From the NCBI GenBank assembly GCA_964546955.1, contig CAZJLP010000073.1:1-23628 (forward strand): 23,628 bases of DNA, given 5' to 3'. Positions 1 to 7,952 of the stretch are shown in pieces. The position numbers and the translations under genes are program-made. The stretch is from CAZJLP01 sp964546955. GTDB taxonomy: Bacteria; Verrucomicrobiota; Verrucomicrobiia; Opitutales; Opitutaceae. The notes below the pieces were generated by a model that had not been told where the DNA came from, did no database searches, and saw only the letters and a list, made by a program, of their open reading frames with translations. Each line of letters begins with the position of its first letter. Position 1 is the first letter of the stretch.

Positions 1-128
1 AGTGGCGTAGAAATGGGCCATTGGACTACCCTAGCGAACGTTCGCCACCGGATGGCAGCAAGCACTTTGTACGAAAGACCTAGGTGTGAATGGCTTGCGT
101 TGTCACCCACGAAGAAGTCAACGGGCTG
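1..128. other. Left-edge non-coding stretch with 12-bp palindrome
   Basis: No gene is supportable here. It lies downstream of the beta-barrel gene, which is on the minus strand and stops at 129-131. The visible structure is a perfect 12-bp palindrome, GCGAACGTTCGC, at 34-45. GTGGCG at 2-7 can also pair with CGCCAC at 43-48. No T-tract follows on the minus strand, so an intrinsic terminator is not evident. It could be an operator for a gene beyond the left edge. Confidence 0.35.
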
Positions 129-1313
129 TCAGAACACGAACTTAGCCGACACGCCCGACCGCATACGGCTCAATCCGCGATTGGGGTCGTCCGACCGAAT
201 GCGGTCGTAATCGAGGGTGGCGGAAACCGACCAATTGACTGCCGGCTTGTACTGGAACGCCACGCCTGCCTTGAAGTTCGTTTCGTCGCGATCGGGGCTC
301 ACGCCGCGCCGGCCGCGGAGCACGCCCGGCTCCCAGGTGACGGAAGCGGAGGCAAGCGACTTCGGCGTGAGAGTTTGCTGAAGGTTCACGAAAAAACGAT
401 TCACGGCCCGATCCACGTATAGGTCCACATTCGACGTTTCTTCCGTCGCATGCGCGTAGCCGGCCGCTACATAGGATTCGCGGCCGAAGTCATACTTGGC
501 GGCCAGCTCGATGAAGGGCGATGTGCTCGTGCGTTCCTGTTTGCGGTTTCGACGCTCGACGCCGGCTCGCGCGCTCAAACCGGTGCGTTTGTTCAAGACA
601 TAATCGCAACCGGCGAGTAGAAAGTGAGAGCGTTTATCTCGGCCCGAACCGTCTGTGTCGTAATCGATGTCTTGGAAGCGGTACTCGGCGCTGGCCAGGA
701 TTTCGGGAAGGACGGCGTGGCTTGCGGCGAGACCGAGCAGGTACTCGGACCGGTCGAGTTCCGACGCGAGCGCGGCATTGTCGTAAGCGTAAAAGCTGTG
801 TCGCACCTTCGTCGTGATCCCGGTGCGTTTAGTCAGCCCATGGGCAAAGCGCAGGTCGAATTGATTGCGCCGGTACGATTGGTCGGTGCTCAACACGGTG
901 CCGATTCCAGGCAGGAGCGACTCCGGATTCTTCGAGAGCTGAAACGTGTCGGAGAGATCGAGCTCGGTCAACGGGCTGAACGTGTGCGCCACTCTCCCGG
1001 CGAATTCGTGGCTATCCAACGCCTTCGAGCCGGGTCGATCCGCCACGTAGTCGAGCGACAAACGATACGCCGCGGAGGCAAACGTGCGCGGCGCGACGGA
1101 TGCGTTGAAGGCCAAGCTCGGGGCGAATTGGTAGACGATGCTGTCGACCTCGTCCGTCGCCGCGCCGAAAATATTCGAGTCGTACTGCACGCCCGCCCCC
1201 GCGTACACCGTGATCGCCTTGCCTTTCTCCAGTTCCGGGATGGGCGCGTAAACCGCGGCCGCGCGACAAGTCCAGAGGCAGAGCCCGGCATAGAACGCGC
1301 GCTTTAAATTCAT
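129..1313 (-). CDS. Outer-membrane beta-barrel protein (putative porin-like)
   Basis: A 394-residue exported protein. The N-terminus has a Lys-Arg pair, a hydrophobic stretch (about residues 6-20) and an Ala-rich likely signal peptidase site near AVYA. The rest alternates polar and hydrophobic residues with many aromatics and short charged turns, as in outer-membrane beta-barrels. It ends in KFVF; a C-terminal Phe is the classical recognition signal for the BAM complex. Early text such as AGAGVQYDSNIFG resembles the putative beta-barrel proteins that accompany exopolysaccharide loci. That link is inference, although a GT39-like glycosyltransferase gene lies 46 bp upstream. I chose the ATG at 1313, because the ATG 18 bp further upstream only adds residues before the signal peptide. 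No Shine-Dalgarno sequence is visible. The substrate is unknown. Confidence 0.75.
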   Translation of the reverse strand: MNLKRAFYAGLCLWTCRAAAVYAPIPELEKGKAITVYAGAGVQYDSNIFGAATDEVDSIVYQFAPSLAFNASVAPRTFASAAYRLSLDYVADRPGSKALDSHEFAGRVAHTFSPLTELDLSDTFQLSKNPESLLPGIGTVLSTDQSYRRNQFDLRFAHGLTKRTGITTKVRHSFYAYDNAALASELDRSEYLLGLAASHAVLPEILASAEYRFQDIDYDTDGSGRDKRSHFLLAGCDYVLNKRTGLSARAGVERRNRKQERTSTSPFIELAAKYDFGRESYVAAGYAHATEETSNVDLYVDRAVNRFFVNLQQTLTPKSLASASVTWEPGVLRGRRGVSPDRDETNFKAGVAFQYKPAVNWSVSATLDYDRIRSDDPNRGLSRMRSGVSAKFVF

Positions 1314-1359
1314 GGGGTCGTTTGCGGGCAAACGCTAGGTCCGGCCACGCGGCAATCAA

Positions 1360-3120
1360 TCACTTTCCCCGAGGAAGAGCAGCGACAGGATCCATCAAGA
1401 GATAAAAGGTGTCGGAAATCTTCTGCGCTCCGGTCAGCGGAAAAGCCATGGGATAGCGGCCTGTGATCAAACCGCGGTAGACCTGCGACCACTCCCCGAG
1501 GCGATCCGAGGTGTCCGTCGAACGCGCGAGATCGGCGAATAATGGGCGTTCGAGGGTCCGCGGGGTAAGCATCAAGGCCACCATCGGCTGGTCCGATCCA
1601 ATCCGATAGAAATCTCGCAATACGGTGGGCTGGCCCCAGACCGGCTGGCCACTGTACCAAGCGGCGCCGGCCGGGATGTCCGCCATCCAGGCCGGCGCCG
1701 GACCGCCCAGCCGTGTGAGTTCGTGGCGAAGGCCGACGAACAAGGGAGGATAATAAGGGGGATAGCTGAAATGCCGGCGCGCAGGTTCAAGCGCGTCGCG
1801 CGCGAGCGGCAGGGCTTGCAGCGCCAGCAACAACACCATCGCACCCCGCGTGTGGGCGGCCCAGGTTTCGCTGCTCGCGATCAGCACCGCGAAAAATCCC
1901 GCGCCAAAAATCACGATGAGCGGCGCGGCGTAAATCATCGGATGACGCTCCCCTTCCCCCGAATCGAAAACACCGTAGCCCAAAATCAACACACCGATCA
2001 ACGCCACGGCAAACCAGCGCAGCCGGTTCACGCGGTCCGAGCGAAAACGATAAAGCAATCCCGCCACAAAGAACGCCGCCAGCAGGAAGCCCCCGGCCCA
2101 GAGTTGCTCATGCAGGGCGTTCTGCAATTCGGTCAGGACCTTGTTGCCGAGCTTGAAAATATCGATTCGTGGCGCGGCGTGCGACATCGCTCCGCGCGCG
2201 GCCGACGGCTCCGCCGTGGGGTCGCCGGCCTTCAGGGCGATGCCATGCCAAGCCAGGGCGACCGGCGAATCAGTTTCCGCCATGTTCCTGAGGACCCAGG
2301 GCGTGCCCACCACCGCGAAGCCCGCCGTCACGAACGCGAAGGCCCGCCACCGTTGGCGTGAAAACCGCACAAGCGCAAAGGCCAGCACCACGGGCACCGC
2401 GGCCGCCGCGGAATACTCGCACAAGAACAGCAGGCCGGACAACAGACCGGCGAGGAACAACCACAGGGAGGCACTGCCCCGTTCTCCGTCCGCAGCCGTG
2501 TCGCCTCGTACGACACAATAGATGAGTCCCAGCAGCAGCACCATCGAGAGCGGCATGCCATTTACAGCTAACGTGACACGCCAGAGCCCGAGCGAAAGCA
2601 GCACGGCCACTGCGGCGAACGCACCCACCGCCTCGTCGAACAACCGCCGCCCCAGGAGAAATGTCAACCACGCGGTCAGCCAAAACAACGCGATATTCAA
2701 GGCGAGCAAGACATAGTCCGCGCCAAAGCTGCCCGTGGCGGTAGCACGTGTGAACAATTCCTTTTGGACAGAATCCGGCAAAATCCAAAGCGCACCCGCG
2801 ATCATCGCGGGGTACAGCGGAGGCTGATGCAGCTCGGGAAAGACGTTCATGCGTTCAAAATGGGTGCCGCGTTGCTTGAGCCAGGCCGCTGTTTGCGGGT
2901 ATTTGATCAGGGTGGTATAGCCCTCCCCCGCGGCGATCTGTCGCCCGGCGACGGCCTGCGCCAAAGTGTTTTCGGAGATGGGCCCCCTGAACTGCTTGTA
3001 GCCAATGAGCGCCGTGAGCAGCAGGATGCCAAGAGCGAGAGCGAGCCGGCGCGTCCACCGGGCGCCGGCTCCCATTTCGAGCCAGTGAACCCATTCCTGC
3101 GGCGATTGAGGTCTTGGCAC
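1360..3120 (-). CDS. Polytopic GT39-like glycosyltransferase
   Basis: A 586-residue integral membrane protein with roughly ten hydrophobic helices (first about residues 25-43, last near 415-435), then a soluble C-terminal part of about 150 residues. The layout and the first-loop text resemble the GT39/PMT/ArnT superfamily, which transfers sugars from lipid-linked donors outside the cytoplasmic membrane: GPISENTLAQ soon after helix 1, and PELHQPPLYPAMIAG before helix 2, the usual QPPLYP-type motif. The acceptor cannot be read. The start at 3120 is GTG; an ATG at 3075 (M16, just before helix 1) is an alternative, and neither has a Shine-Dalgarno. It lies between the sigma-54 response regulator and the beta-barrel gene on the same strand, so a role in surface glycan assembly is reasonable but unproven. 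Confidence 0.7.
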   Translation of the reverse strand: MPRPQSPQEWVHWLEMGAGARWTRRLALALGILLLTALIGYKQFRGPISENTLAQAVAGRQIAAGEGYTTLIKYPQTAAWLKQRGTHFERMNVFPELHQPPLYPAMIAGALWILPDSVQKELFTRATATGSFGADYVLLALNIALFWLTAWLTFLLGRRLFDEAVGAFAAVAVLLSLGLWRVTLAVNGMPLSMVLLLGLIYCVVRGDTAADGERGSASLWLFLAGLLSGLLFLCEYSAAAAVPVVLAFALVRFSRQRWRAFAFVTAGFAVVGTPWVLRNMAETDSPVALAWHGIALKAGDPTAEPSAARGAMSHAAPRIDIFKLGNKVLTELQNALHEQLWAGGFLLAAFFVAGLLYRFRSDRVNRLRWFAVALIGVLILGYGVFDSGEGERHPMIYAAPLIVIFGAGFFAVLIASSETWAAHTRGAMVLLLALQALPLARDALEPARRHFSYPPYYPPLFVGLRHELTRLGGPAPAWMADIPAGAAWYSGQPVWGQPTVLRDFYRIGSDQPMVALMLTPRTLERPLFADLARSTDTSDRLGEWSQVYRGLITGRYPMAFPLTGAQKISDTFYLLMDPVAALPRGK

Positions 3121-3128
3121 GTGGCGCT

Positions 3129-3229
3129 GGTTAGAGGGTGGAACGGCTAACGTTTAGCTCAGGGCGTGTACGGGAATTTGGTAGTTCCTTCAGCTCCAAA
3201 CTCCAGGCTCTCAACTTTAACTTCATGAC
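3129..3229. repeat. Heptamer inverted array, locus A
   Basis: This gap between the response regulator and the glycosyltransferase holds two facing arms with a 7-bp period. The right arm (3188-3229) reads in 7-bp steps with units such as TCCAAAC, TCCAGGC and TCTCAAC, and ends on the regulator stop codon. The left arm (3129-3163) has GGTTAGA then GGGTGGA and further degenerate units. It resembles the reverse complement of the right arm (units like GTTGAGA, GTTTGGA). The transcript could fold back on itself. No T-tract follows. The left arm is weaker than the right. Confidence 0.5.
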
Positions 3230-4671
3230 TAGTCGATCGTGTCCAATTCGGGCCACTCGGCCAGCTTGCGATGAAGCGTGCGCCGGCTGATGCCCATCAG
3301 TTCCGCCGCCTTCGTACGATTGCCGCGGGCTTTGATCAAGGCTTCCCGCAAAAGACGCTTTTCGTTTTCCGCGACCGAATACGTAGGCGCGGAATTGGAG
3401 GAGGAAGGCGGAGGCGTTTGGCCGCCCCCGGCCGCCGCAGCCGCGTTGCTGGCCGCCTGGACCTGTGGGCTGAGGCTCGCGCTCGGCGCAGACCAGGTGG
3501 CTTCGCCCCGAAACTTCGGCTCGAGTTCGTATTCGGTGAGTTTCCCTCCCCGATGGAGCACGACCGCGTTCTCCGCAAAGTTGCGCAGTTCGCGGACGTT
3601 GCCCGGCCAAGGATAGCTTTGCAGGTACCGAAGCGCTCCCGGCTCCACGGTCAGAGGCGGCACTTTGTTCTCGTCGCTGAACGCCTTGATGTAGTGATTC
3701 AACAGAAGCGGAATATCTTCCGTTCGCTGCCGAAGCGGGGGCATGGCGATGCGCACCACATTCAACCGGAAGAAAAGATCCTCACGAAATTTTCCGTCGC
3801 GGACCATCTGTTCCAGGCTGCGATTGGTCGCCGCTACCAGCCTCACGTCGAGCGTGAGGGGTTTGGAGCCGCCCACGCGCTCAATCGCTTTTGTCTCCAG
3901 AAAACGCAGCAGCTTCACCTGGGTGGAGGCGGAGATTTCGCCGATCTCGTCGAGAAAAAGCGTGCCGCCATCCGCGGATTCGAAACGGCCGATTCGGCGT
4001 TCGGTGGCTCCGGTGAAGGCTCCCCGTTCGTGACCGAAAATTTCGCTCTCGAGCAGGCTCTCGGACAACGCGGCGCAGTGCACGGCGATGAAGGGGGCCC
4101 GAGCGCGGGGGCTTGCCTGGTGGACGGCTTGAGCGATCAGTTCCTTGCCGGTTCCGGATTCCCCTTCGACCAGGATGGTCGCTTTGGAGGGTGCGACCAA
4201 CTTCACCCGGTCAATGACCTCCTTCAAGCTCGCCGAGTGACCGATGATACCTTCGAAATTGAACTTTTCATCCAGTCTCTCGTGCAAATGCCGCACTTCC
4301 ACTTCGAGAGTCTTCGTCTTCAGCGCGCGTTGAATCAGAACCTCCAAGCGCTCGATGTTGACCGGCTTGGTGAGAAAATCGACGGCGCCGCGCTTCATCG
4401 CTTCCACGGCCGTCTCGATGTTTCCGTAAGCGGTCATCATCAGGACCGCCGGCTTGTTCGGCAGAGAAAGAGCCTTGTCGATGACTTTTAGCCCCGACTT
4501 TCCAGGCATGCGTAGATCGGTCAGGACGACGTCAAATTCCTGCGCATCCAGCAGGTTAAAGGCTTCGTCCGCGCTCGATGCCACCGAAACGTCATAACTT
4601 TCCTCCAAGGCCTGTTGCAGGCCTTCGCGGGTGTGTTTCTCGTCATCGACGATCAGAACGCTCGGCACCAT
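3229..4671 (-). CDS. Sigma-54 dependent response regulator (NtrC family)
   Basis: A 480-residue cytoplasmic transcription activator with three domains. The receiver (about 1-120) has acidic residues D9/D10, phosphoacceptor D52 in VVLTDLRMPG, and K101 in LTKP. The AAA+ sigma-54 interaction domain (about 137-370) has Walker A GESGTGKE at 169-176, the sigma-54 contact loop GAFTGA at 216-221 and Walker B GGTLFLDE at 234-241. After a Ser/Ala/Gly/Pro-rich linker comes a Fis-type helix-turn-helix (NRTKAAELMGISRRTLHRKL). All residues for phosphorylation, ATP use and sigma-54 contact are present, so it should activate RpoN promoters. I chose the ATG at 4671 because the receiver begins immediately; GGAG lies 14 bp upstream. 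The probable partner is the histidine kinase at 5761-6942, with a PEP-CTERM gene between them. A terminator 97 bp upstream suggests a separate promoter. Confidence 0.93.
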   Translation of the reverse strand: MVPSVLIVDDEKHTREGLQQALEESYDVSVASSADEAFNLLDAQEFDVVLTDLRMPGKSGLKVIDKALSLPNKPAVLMMTAYGNIETAVEAMKRGAVDFLTKPVNIERLEVLIQRALKTKTLEVEVRHLHERLDEKFNFEGIIGHSASLKEVIDRVKLVAPSKATILVEGESGTGKELIAQAVHQASPRARAPFIAVHCAALSESLLESEIFGHERGAFTGATERRIGRFESADGGTLFLDEIGEISASTQVKLLRFLETKAIERVGGSKPLTLDVRLVAATNRSLEQMVRDGKFREDLFFRLNVVRIAMPPLRQRTEDIPLLLNHYIKAFSDENKVPPLTVEPGALRYLQSYPWPGNVRELRNFAENAVVLHRGGKLTEYELEPKFRGEATWSAPSASLSPQVQAASNAAAAAGGGQTPPPSSSNSAPTYSVAENEKRLLREALIKARGNRTKAAELMGISRRTLHRKLAEWPELDTID

Positions 4672-4767
4672 GGATACATTCACGTCTCCAGGTTGCGGGC
4701 GGTCAAGCTCGCGGCAGTCTGTGGCCAGGGTAGGCGGCAGGGACTTGCCAGTCCAGAGGCTAGGGAC

Positions 4768-4805
4768 AAAAACGAAAAACCCGCGGCCCGGCAGAGGGCG
4801 CGGGT
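4768..4805 (-). terminator. Intrinsic terminator of the PEP-CTERM gene
   Basis: Read on the minus strand, a 7-bp GC stem ACCCGCG / CGCGGGT (4799-4805 with 4779-4785) can be lengthened by CCC/GGG pairing inside the loop. It is followed at once by TTTTTCGTTTTT. It lies just downstream of the PEP-CTERM stop codon and upstream of the response regulator, so it should largely separate the two transcripts. Confidence 0.8.
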
Positions 4806-4828
4806 CGAGAACTGACCTGAAACGCGGA

Positions 4829-5602
4829 TTAGGCGGCCTTCGCAGCCTTGCGGCGGCGATAAGCCACGGCACCGAGCAACACCACAGCGCCGATGAGGCC
4901 GTAGGTGGAGGGCTCTGGCACCGCGCCGGGATCGCGGATTTCGCGGATCAGCTTGCGGTCGATCGCGGCCGAGAAGTCGATGAAGTTATCGGCCACTTCA
5001 AGGAAGCCGTTCGTGCCGCCGACAACGTTGTTCTGATAGAACGTTTGCAGACCGGCTTCGCCCAGGATCACGATACCGTTGATCGTATCGACGCCCGAAG
5101 CGAGCGCGGCATTGCGGGCCGCCAGGGTGTTCCCACCCTGGTTATCCGCTCCGTCGCCCGAGATGTCGATGACTTGGCGAGCCGCCGTAAACGTATTCAG
5201 ACCGAACTGACCGGCGCCGAACGTCAGCGCCGAAGCGACACCCGTCGAACCGCTGAAATCTCGGGTCGAGGCATTGATGGCCGCGGCAAATGCGTTGGCA
5301 GAGGCAGCGCTGTTGATCAGCGTCCAACCCACTTCGATGGATTGCTGGCCCGCGCTGGCCCATTCGATGTAGGTCACGGCGATCTGGCCGAGGGCGCCCG
5401 AAGCGATAGCGCTTTGGATGCCGGCGTTTTGGAAGGCTTGAACGTAACCCTGCTTTTGCAGGGTGTATTCGGTCGCGTCTACGCTGCCCGAGACGTCGAC
5501 CAGGAGCACGAGCTCGAGGTCCACCATCTGCGCACGCGAAGTGGCGGTAAATGCGCTGGCCAAAGCCAGCGCGAGTGAAGCGATTTTGATGCGGAGTTTC
5601 AT
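4829..5602 (-). CDS. PEP-CTERM sorted protein with vWA-like DUF1194 domain
   Basis: A 257-residue secreted protein. Residues 1-24 form a signal peptide (MKLRIK, hydrophobic core, ending SRA before QMVDL). The body matches the DUF1194 / von Willebrand A-like family: LVLLVDVSGSVD carries the DxSxS metal-site motif, and VIDISGDGADN is the second conserved strand. The C-terminus has a full PEP-CTERM signal: VPEPSTYG, a hydrophobic helix, then the basic tail YRRRK. In this system the tail is cut by an exosortase and the protein goes to the envelope or exopolysaccharide; no exosortase gene is in the window. The ATG at 5608, two codons upstream, is equally possible, and no Shine-Dalgarno is seen. 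Its position between a histidine kinase and a sigma-54 regulator suggests it may be controlled by them or feed a signal to them, which is inference. Confidence 0.88.
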   Translation of the reverse strand: MKLRIKIASLALALASAFTATSRAQMVDLELVLLVDVSGSVDATEYTLQKQGYVQAFQNAGIQSAIASGALGQIAVTYIEWASAGQQSIEVGWTLINSAASANAFAAAINASTRDFSGSTGVASALTFGAGQFGLNTFTAARQVIDISGDGADNQGGNTLAARNAALASGVDTINGIVILGEAGLQTFYQNNVVGGTNGFLEVADNFIDFSAAIDRKLIREIRDPGAVPEPSTYGLIGAVVLLGAVAYRRRKAAKAA

Positions 5603-5629
5603 GGTCATTACAGGATCAAAGCGGGACAC

Positions 5630-5760
5630 AAGGGCGTGCCCCGGTACCTGGGAGATATAGAAAACCCGCGGCCAATATCTCAGGGTTCGTTGGAATTGTC
5701 CGCGTTTTGCGGGTTTCCCCTACAGGACGTGGCGGGGCAGTCGCTCACCGAAGCCGCTGA
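5630..5760. other. PEP-CTERM gene leader region with long-range stem
   Basis: This 130-bp gap separates the kinase stop from the PEP-CTERM start. An 8-bp perfect inverted repeat, AAACCCGC (5662-5669) with GCGGGTTT (5709-5716), encloses about 39 bp. On the minus strand the stem ends in TTTT, so it may end kinase transcripts or attenuate entry into the PEP-CTERM gene. A partial sigma-54-like sequence is present near 5632-5645, but its -12 half does not fit (see rejected items). Confidence 0.35.
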
Positions 5761-6942
5761 TCAATGACCTAACATTCTGATCCGGCGGTTTTTTTGGGGG
5801 AATTGCAAAGTAACCACGGTACCGACGCCCTCCTTGCTTTCGATGCCGACCTGTCCGCCATGTTCGCGCATGATTCGCTGCACGATCATCAAACCAAGAC
5901 CCGTGCCGCCTACTTTCGTGGTGTGATAAGGCTGAAATAGACGCGATAAATCTTCCTGTTTGATTCCCGAGCCGGAATCGCCGCACAAGAGGTACACGTT
6001 GTCGTCGTCCACGCGCGTTTTGATGCGAAGAGATCCGCCGGGCTGCATGGCCTCCATCGCATTCTTGATGACGTTGAAAAAAACCTGCTTCAACTGATTG
6101 CGGTCCGCCATGATCACGGGCAAATCGGCCGGGGTTTCCGCCTCCACCGTGATGCCTCGGTCGGCGAGTTCTTGCTGCTGGAAATGCAGCACTTCATCGA
6201 GCACCTCGGCGAGGTTGGTCTCGACCAGATCCGGCGGACGCGGCCGGATTGCCTCGAGGAAGTTCGAGATGATCCCGTCGAGACGACGAACCTCGTCCTG
6301 ACACACGCGAATCGAGTCCGCCAAGGCGGCGCTGTCGCGGTCCTTCGCCGACTTCAGCTTTTTCAAACGTCGCTCGATCAGCTGCAGGTGGATGGTGAGA
6401 GAATTCAGGGGATTCCCCAGCTCATGGGCGACGCCCGCCGCCAGCAAAAGGATAGACGATGTGCGCTCGCTCTCGATGCGCGCCTCCGTCGACTGCTTTT
6501 CCCGCGTGATATCGGCCAGGATCACGGCAAAACGTCGATCCGTGCCCTCGCCTTCGCCGTGAAAGGGAACCATATAGAGTCGGACCGTTCGCGGCTCCGG
6601 ATAGCTCAATTCAAATTCGCGGGCCATCACGGGCAGCGTGGGGGCCGAGTCGTCCAGGGACGCTTCGAGCGAGGGACGCAAACCAGGGACGAGGCGCCAA
6701 AGGATCGCGCCGTCGAGTTCCTGGGGGCGGAGGCCAATCAGACGATGCGCGGCGTTGTTGGCGTATTCGATCCGGCCGTCAGCATTGATGACGAGCACGC
6801 CCTCCTGGAGAGTATTGAAAATATCCTCGAACAGCCCGCGTTCACGCGCCAGACGCTGGACCAAATTGGTCAGATTGACGGCATCGAGGGTATCCAGCCG
6901 TCCCAGCACTCTATCGAGGGAGGTGTGTTTCTTCGCGGGCAT
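5761..6942 (-). CDS. PAS-domain sensor histidine kinase (NtrB/AtoS-like)
   Basis: A 393-residue protein with no membrane segment, so a cytoplasmic sensor. A short N-terminal helical region is followed by a PAS domain (about 38-150; NTLQEGVLVINADGRIEYAN). The phosphoacceptor helix has H173 in AGVAHELGNPLNSL. The ATP-binding domain has N294 in the N box (NVIKNAMEAM), G1 box GDSGSGI (321-327), F box LFQPYHTT and G2 box GGTGLGL. All catalytic motifs are intact. The HELGNPL-type H box and PAS input resemble NtrB/AtoS kinases that pair with sigma-54 regulators; the NtrC-type regulator at 3229-4671 is the obvious partner. The signal sensed by the PAS domain is unknown. The ATG at 6942 has no clear Shine-Dalgarno, and a heptamer repeat array lies immediately upstream at 6954-7002. 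Confidence 0.93.
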   Translation of the reverse strand: MPAKKHTSLDRVLGRLDTLDAVNLTNLVQRLARERGLFEDIFNTLQEGVLVINADGRIEYANNAAHRLIGLRPQELDGAILWRLVPGLRPSLEASLDDSAPTLPVMAREFELSYPEPRTVRLYMVPFHGEGEGTDRRFAVILADITREKQSTEARIESERTSSILLLAAGVAHELGNPLNSLTIHLQLIERRLKKLKSAKDRDSAALADSIRVCQDEVRRLDGIISNFLEAIRPRPPDLVETNLAEVLDEVLHFQQQELADRGITVEAETPADLPVIMADRNQLKQVFFNVIKNAMEAMQPGGSLRIKTRVDDDNVYLLCGDSGSGIKQEDLSRLFQPYHTTKVGGTGLGLMIVQRIMREHGGQVGIESKEGVGTVVTLQFPQKNRRIRMLGH

Positions 6943-6953
6943 GGTGTCCTACG

Positions 6954-7002
6954 TGTGTAATCTGTAATGTGTACGACACAAAGTATGTACGACACATGAC
7001 AC
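6954..7002. repeat. Heptamer array upstream of histidine kinase, locus E
   Basis: In 7-bp steps the plus strand reads TGTGTAA, TCTGTAA, TGTGTAC, then the complementary type GACACAA, and after one unlike unit ACGACAC and ATGACAC. The centre is a TGTGT-ACG-ACACA inverted repeat at 6968-6980. The 11-mer TGTACGACACA occurs twice (6970-6980 and 6986-6996), 16 bp apart. It lies 12 bp upstream of the kinase ATG, so it may be transcribed leader, operator or repeat debris. Confidence 0.5.
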
Positions 7003-7061
7003 AAAACCGTGCAACGGGAATTATCTACTGGGGTGTTAGCGCTCGTTGATCGTTCCGCGAC

Positions 7062-7165
7062 GATCTTTCTCTTTATCCTTTATCTCAATCGTTCTCTCGG
7101 CCCGCCGAGTTTTCCACACCCTGGTTTCGAGATAAAGATGAAGATAAAGAATAGAGAGAAAGATC
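7062..7165. repeat. Long heptamer inverted repeat, locus B
   Basis: Two arms of 37 bp (7062-7098 and 7129-7165) are imperfect reverse complements, matching at about 31 of 37 positions by my hand alignment, around a 30-bp centre. The left arm has a 7-bp period with two identical units CTTTATC at 7071-7084. The right arm holds the matching GATAAAG unit and ends AGAAAGATC, mirroring GATCTTTCT in the left arm. It lies between rnhB (stop 7182) and the histidine kinase and can fold into a long hairpin in either transcript. Confidence 0.7.
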
Positions 7166-7181
7166 CCTGAACCCAGCCCCG

Positions 7182-7952
7182 TCACTCCCCCGCCGTCTCC
7201 TCCGCGAAAAAATCCAACTGACCAGGGTCGATGCGCTGGGTCATCAGCTTTCGCAGGAACAATTCGCGGTGCTGGAGGCAGCGGCCAAGTTTCAGGACCG
7301 CCTCGCGGTGGTCTTCGGTCGCATAACCCTTGTGCTGCGCGAAACCATAGCCGGGAAAACGCTCGTCGAGTTCGGTCATGAGGCGATCTCGCGCGACCTT
7401 CGCCACAATGGAAGCCATGGCGATGCAGAGAGAGCGGGCGTCGCCGTTGACTACGGAAAAATGCGGGTAGGCGAAGTTGCGCAGCGGCAGCCCATCGATC
7501 ATGATGCGGCAAGAGACCCGCGGCTGGAACGCGGCGAGTTCTTCCGGGCTCGAGAACAGGTCGGGTTCTTTTTGGGTCTCGAAGGCCGTGACGGGGTAAA
7601 TCGCTTCGAGCGCGCGGCGCATCGCCAATTTGGTCGCCCCAAGAATATTGAACTGTTCGATCTCTTCCACCGATGCCACTCCGAACTGGGCGTGGATCAT
7701 TCCTTGTTTCACCAGGCTATCGAATTCGGCCCAGAGTTCATTTCGCTCCTCGGCCGTCAGCTGCTTCGAATCGTTGACCCGATTGGCCTTCGTCACGGCC
7801 CATCGGCCCTCGAGAAAGTCCTGATTGACCAGAACCGCGGCCGCGACCACCGGCCCGGCGAGCGCGCCACGGCCGACCTCATCGACTCCGATGAGACTGC
7901 CAAAACCGGTGATATGCTTAAGGTCAAAGCCGCGGAGCTGGCGGCGCTTCAT
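7182..7952 (-). CDS. rnhB: Ribonuclease HII
   Basis: A 256-residue cytoplasmic endonuclease that cuts RNA in RNA-DNA hybrids and at single ribonucleotides in DNA, starting ribonucleotide excision repair. The signature GVDEVGRGALAGPVVAAAV carries catalytic D24 and E25. NDSKQL, the third acid in RIMIDG and the fourth in ASIVAKVARD follow. It is somewhat longer than the usual 200-220 residues: a variable stretch (around YPVTAFETQKEPDLF) sits before the IDG motif. I chose the ATG at 7952 because AAAGGA lies 5 bp upstream, the only convincing Shine-Dalgarno among the genes here; the ATG 45 bp upstream adds an unlikely Arg-rich extension. A second RNase H gene, rnhC, lies 1.9 kb away. Confidence 0.95.
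   Translation of the reverse strand: MKRRQLRGFDLKHITGFGSLIGVDEVGRGALAGPVVAAAVLVNQDFLEGRWAVTKANRVNDSKQLTAEERNELWAEFDSLVKQGMIHAQFGVASVEEIEQFNILGATKLAMRRALEAIYPVTAFETQKEPDLFSSPEELAAFQPRVSCRIMIDGLPLRNFAYPHFSVVNGDARSLCIAMASIVAKVARDRLMTELDERFPGYGFAQHKGYATEDHREAVLKLGRCLQHRELFLRKLMTQRIDPGQLDFFAEETAGE

Noticed and set aside
3271..4491. Plus-strand open frame (406 codons) opposite the response regulator
   Set aside because: It is antisense to an intact NtrC-family gene and has no domain signature.
5628..5648. Sigma-54-like promoter (GGCACG then CTTGTG on the minus strand) before the PEP-CTERM gene
   Set aside because: The -24 half fits, but no GC dinucleotide lies at the required distance for the -12 half; the spacing is one base short and TTGC is TTGT.
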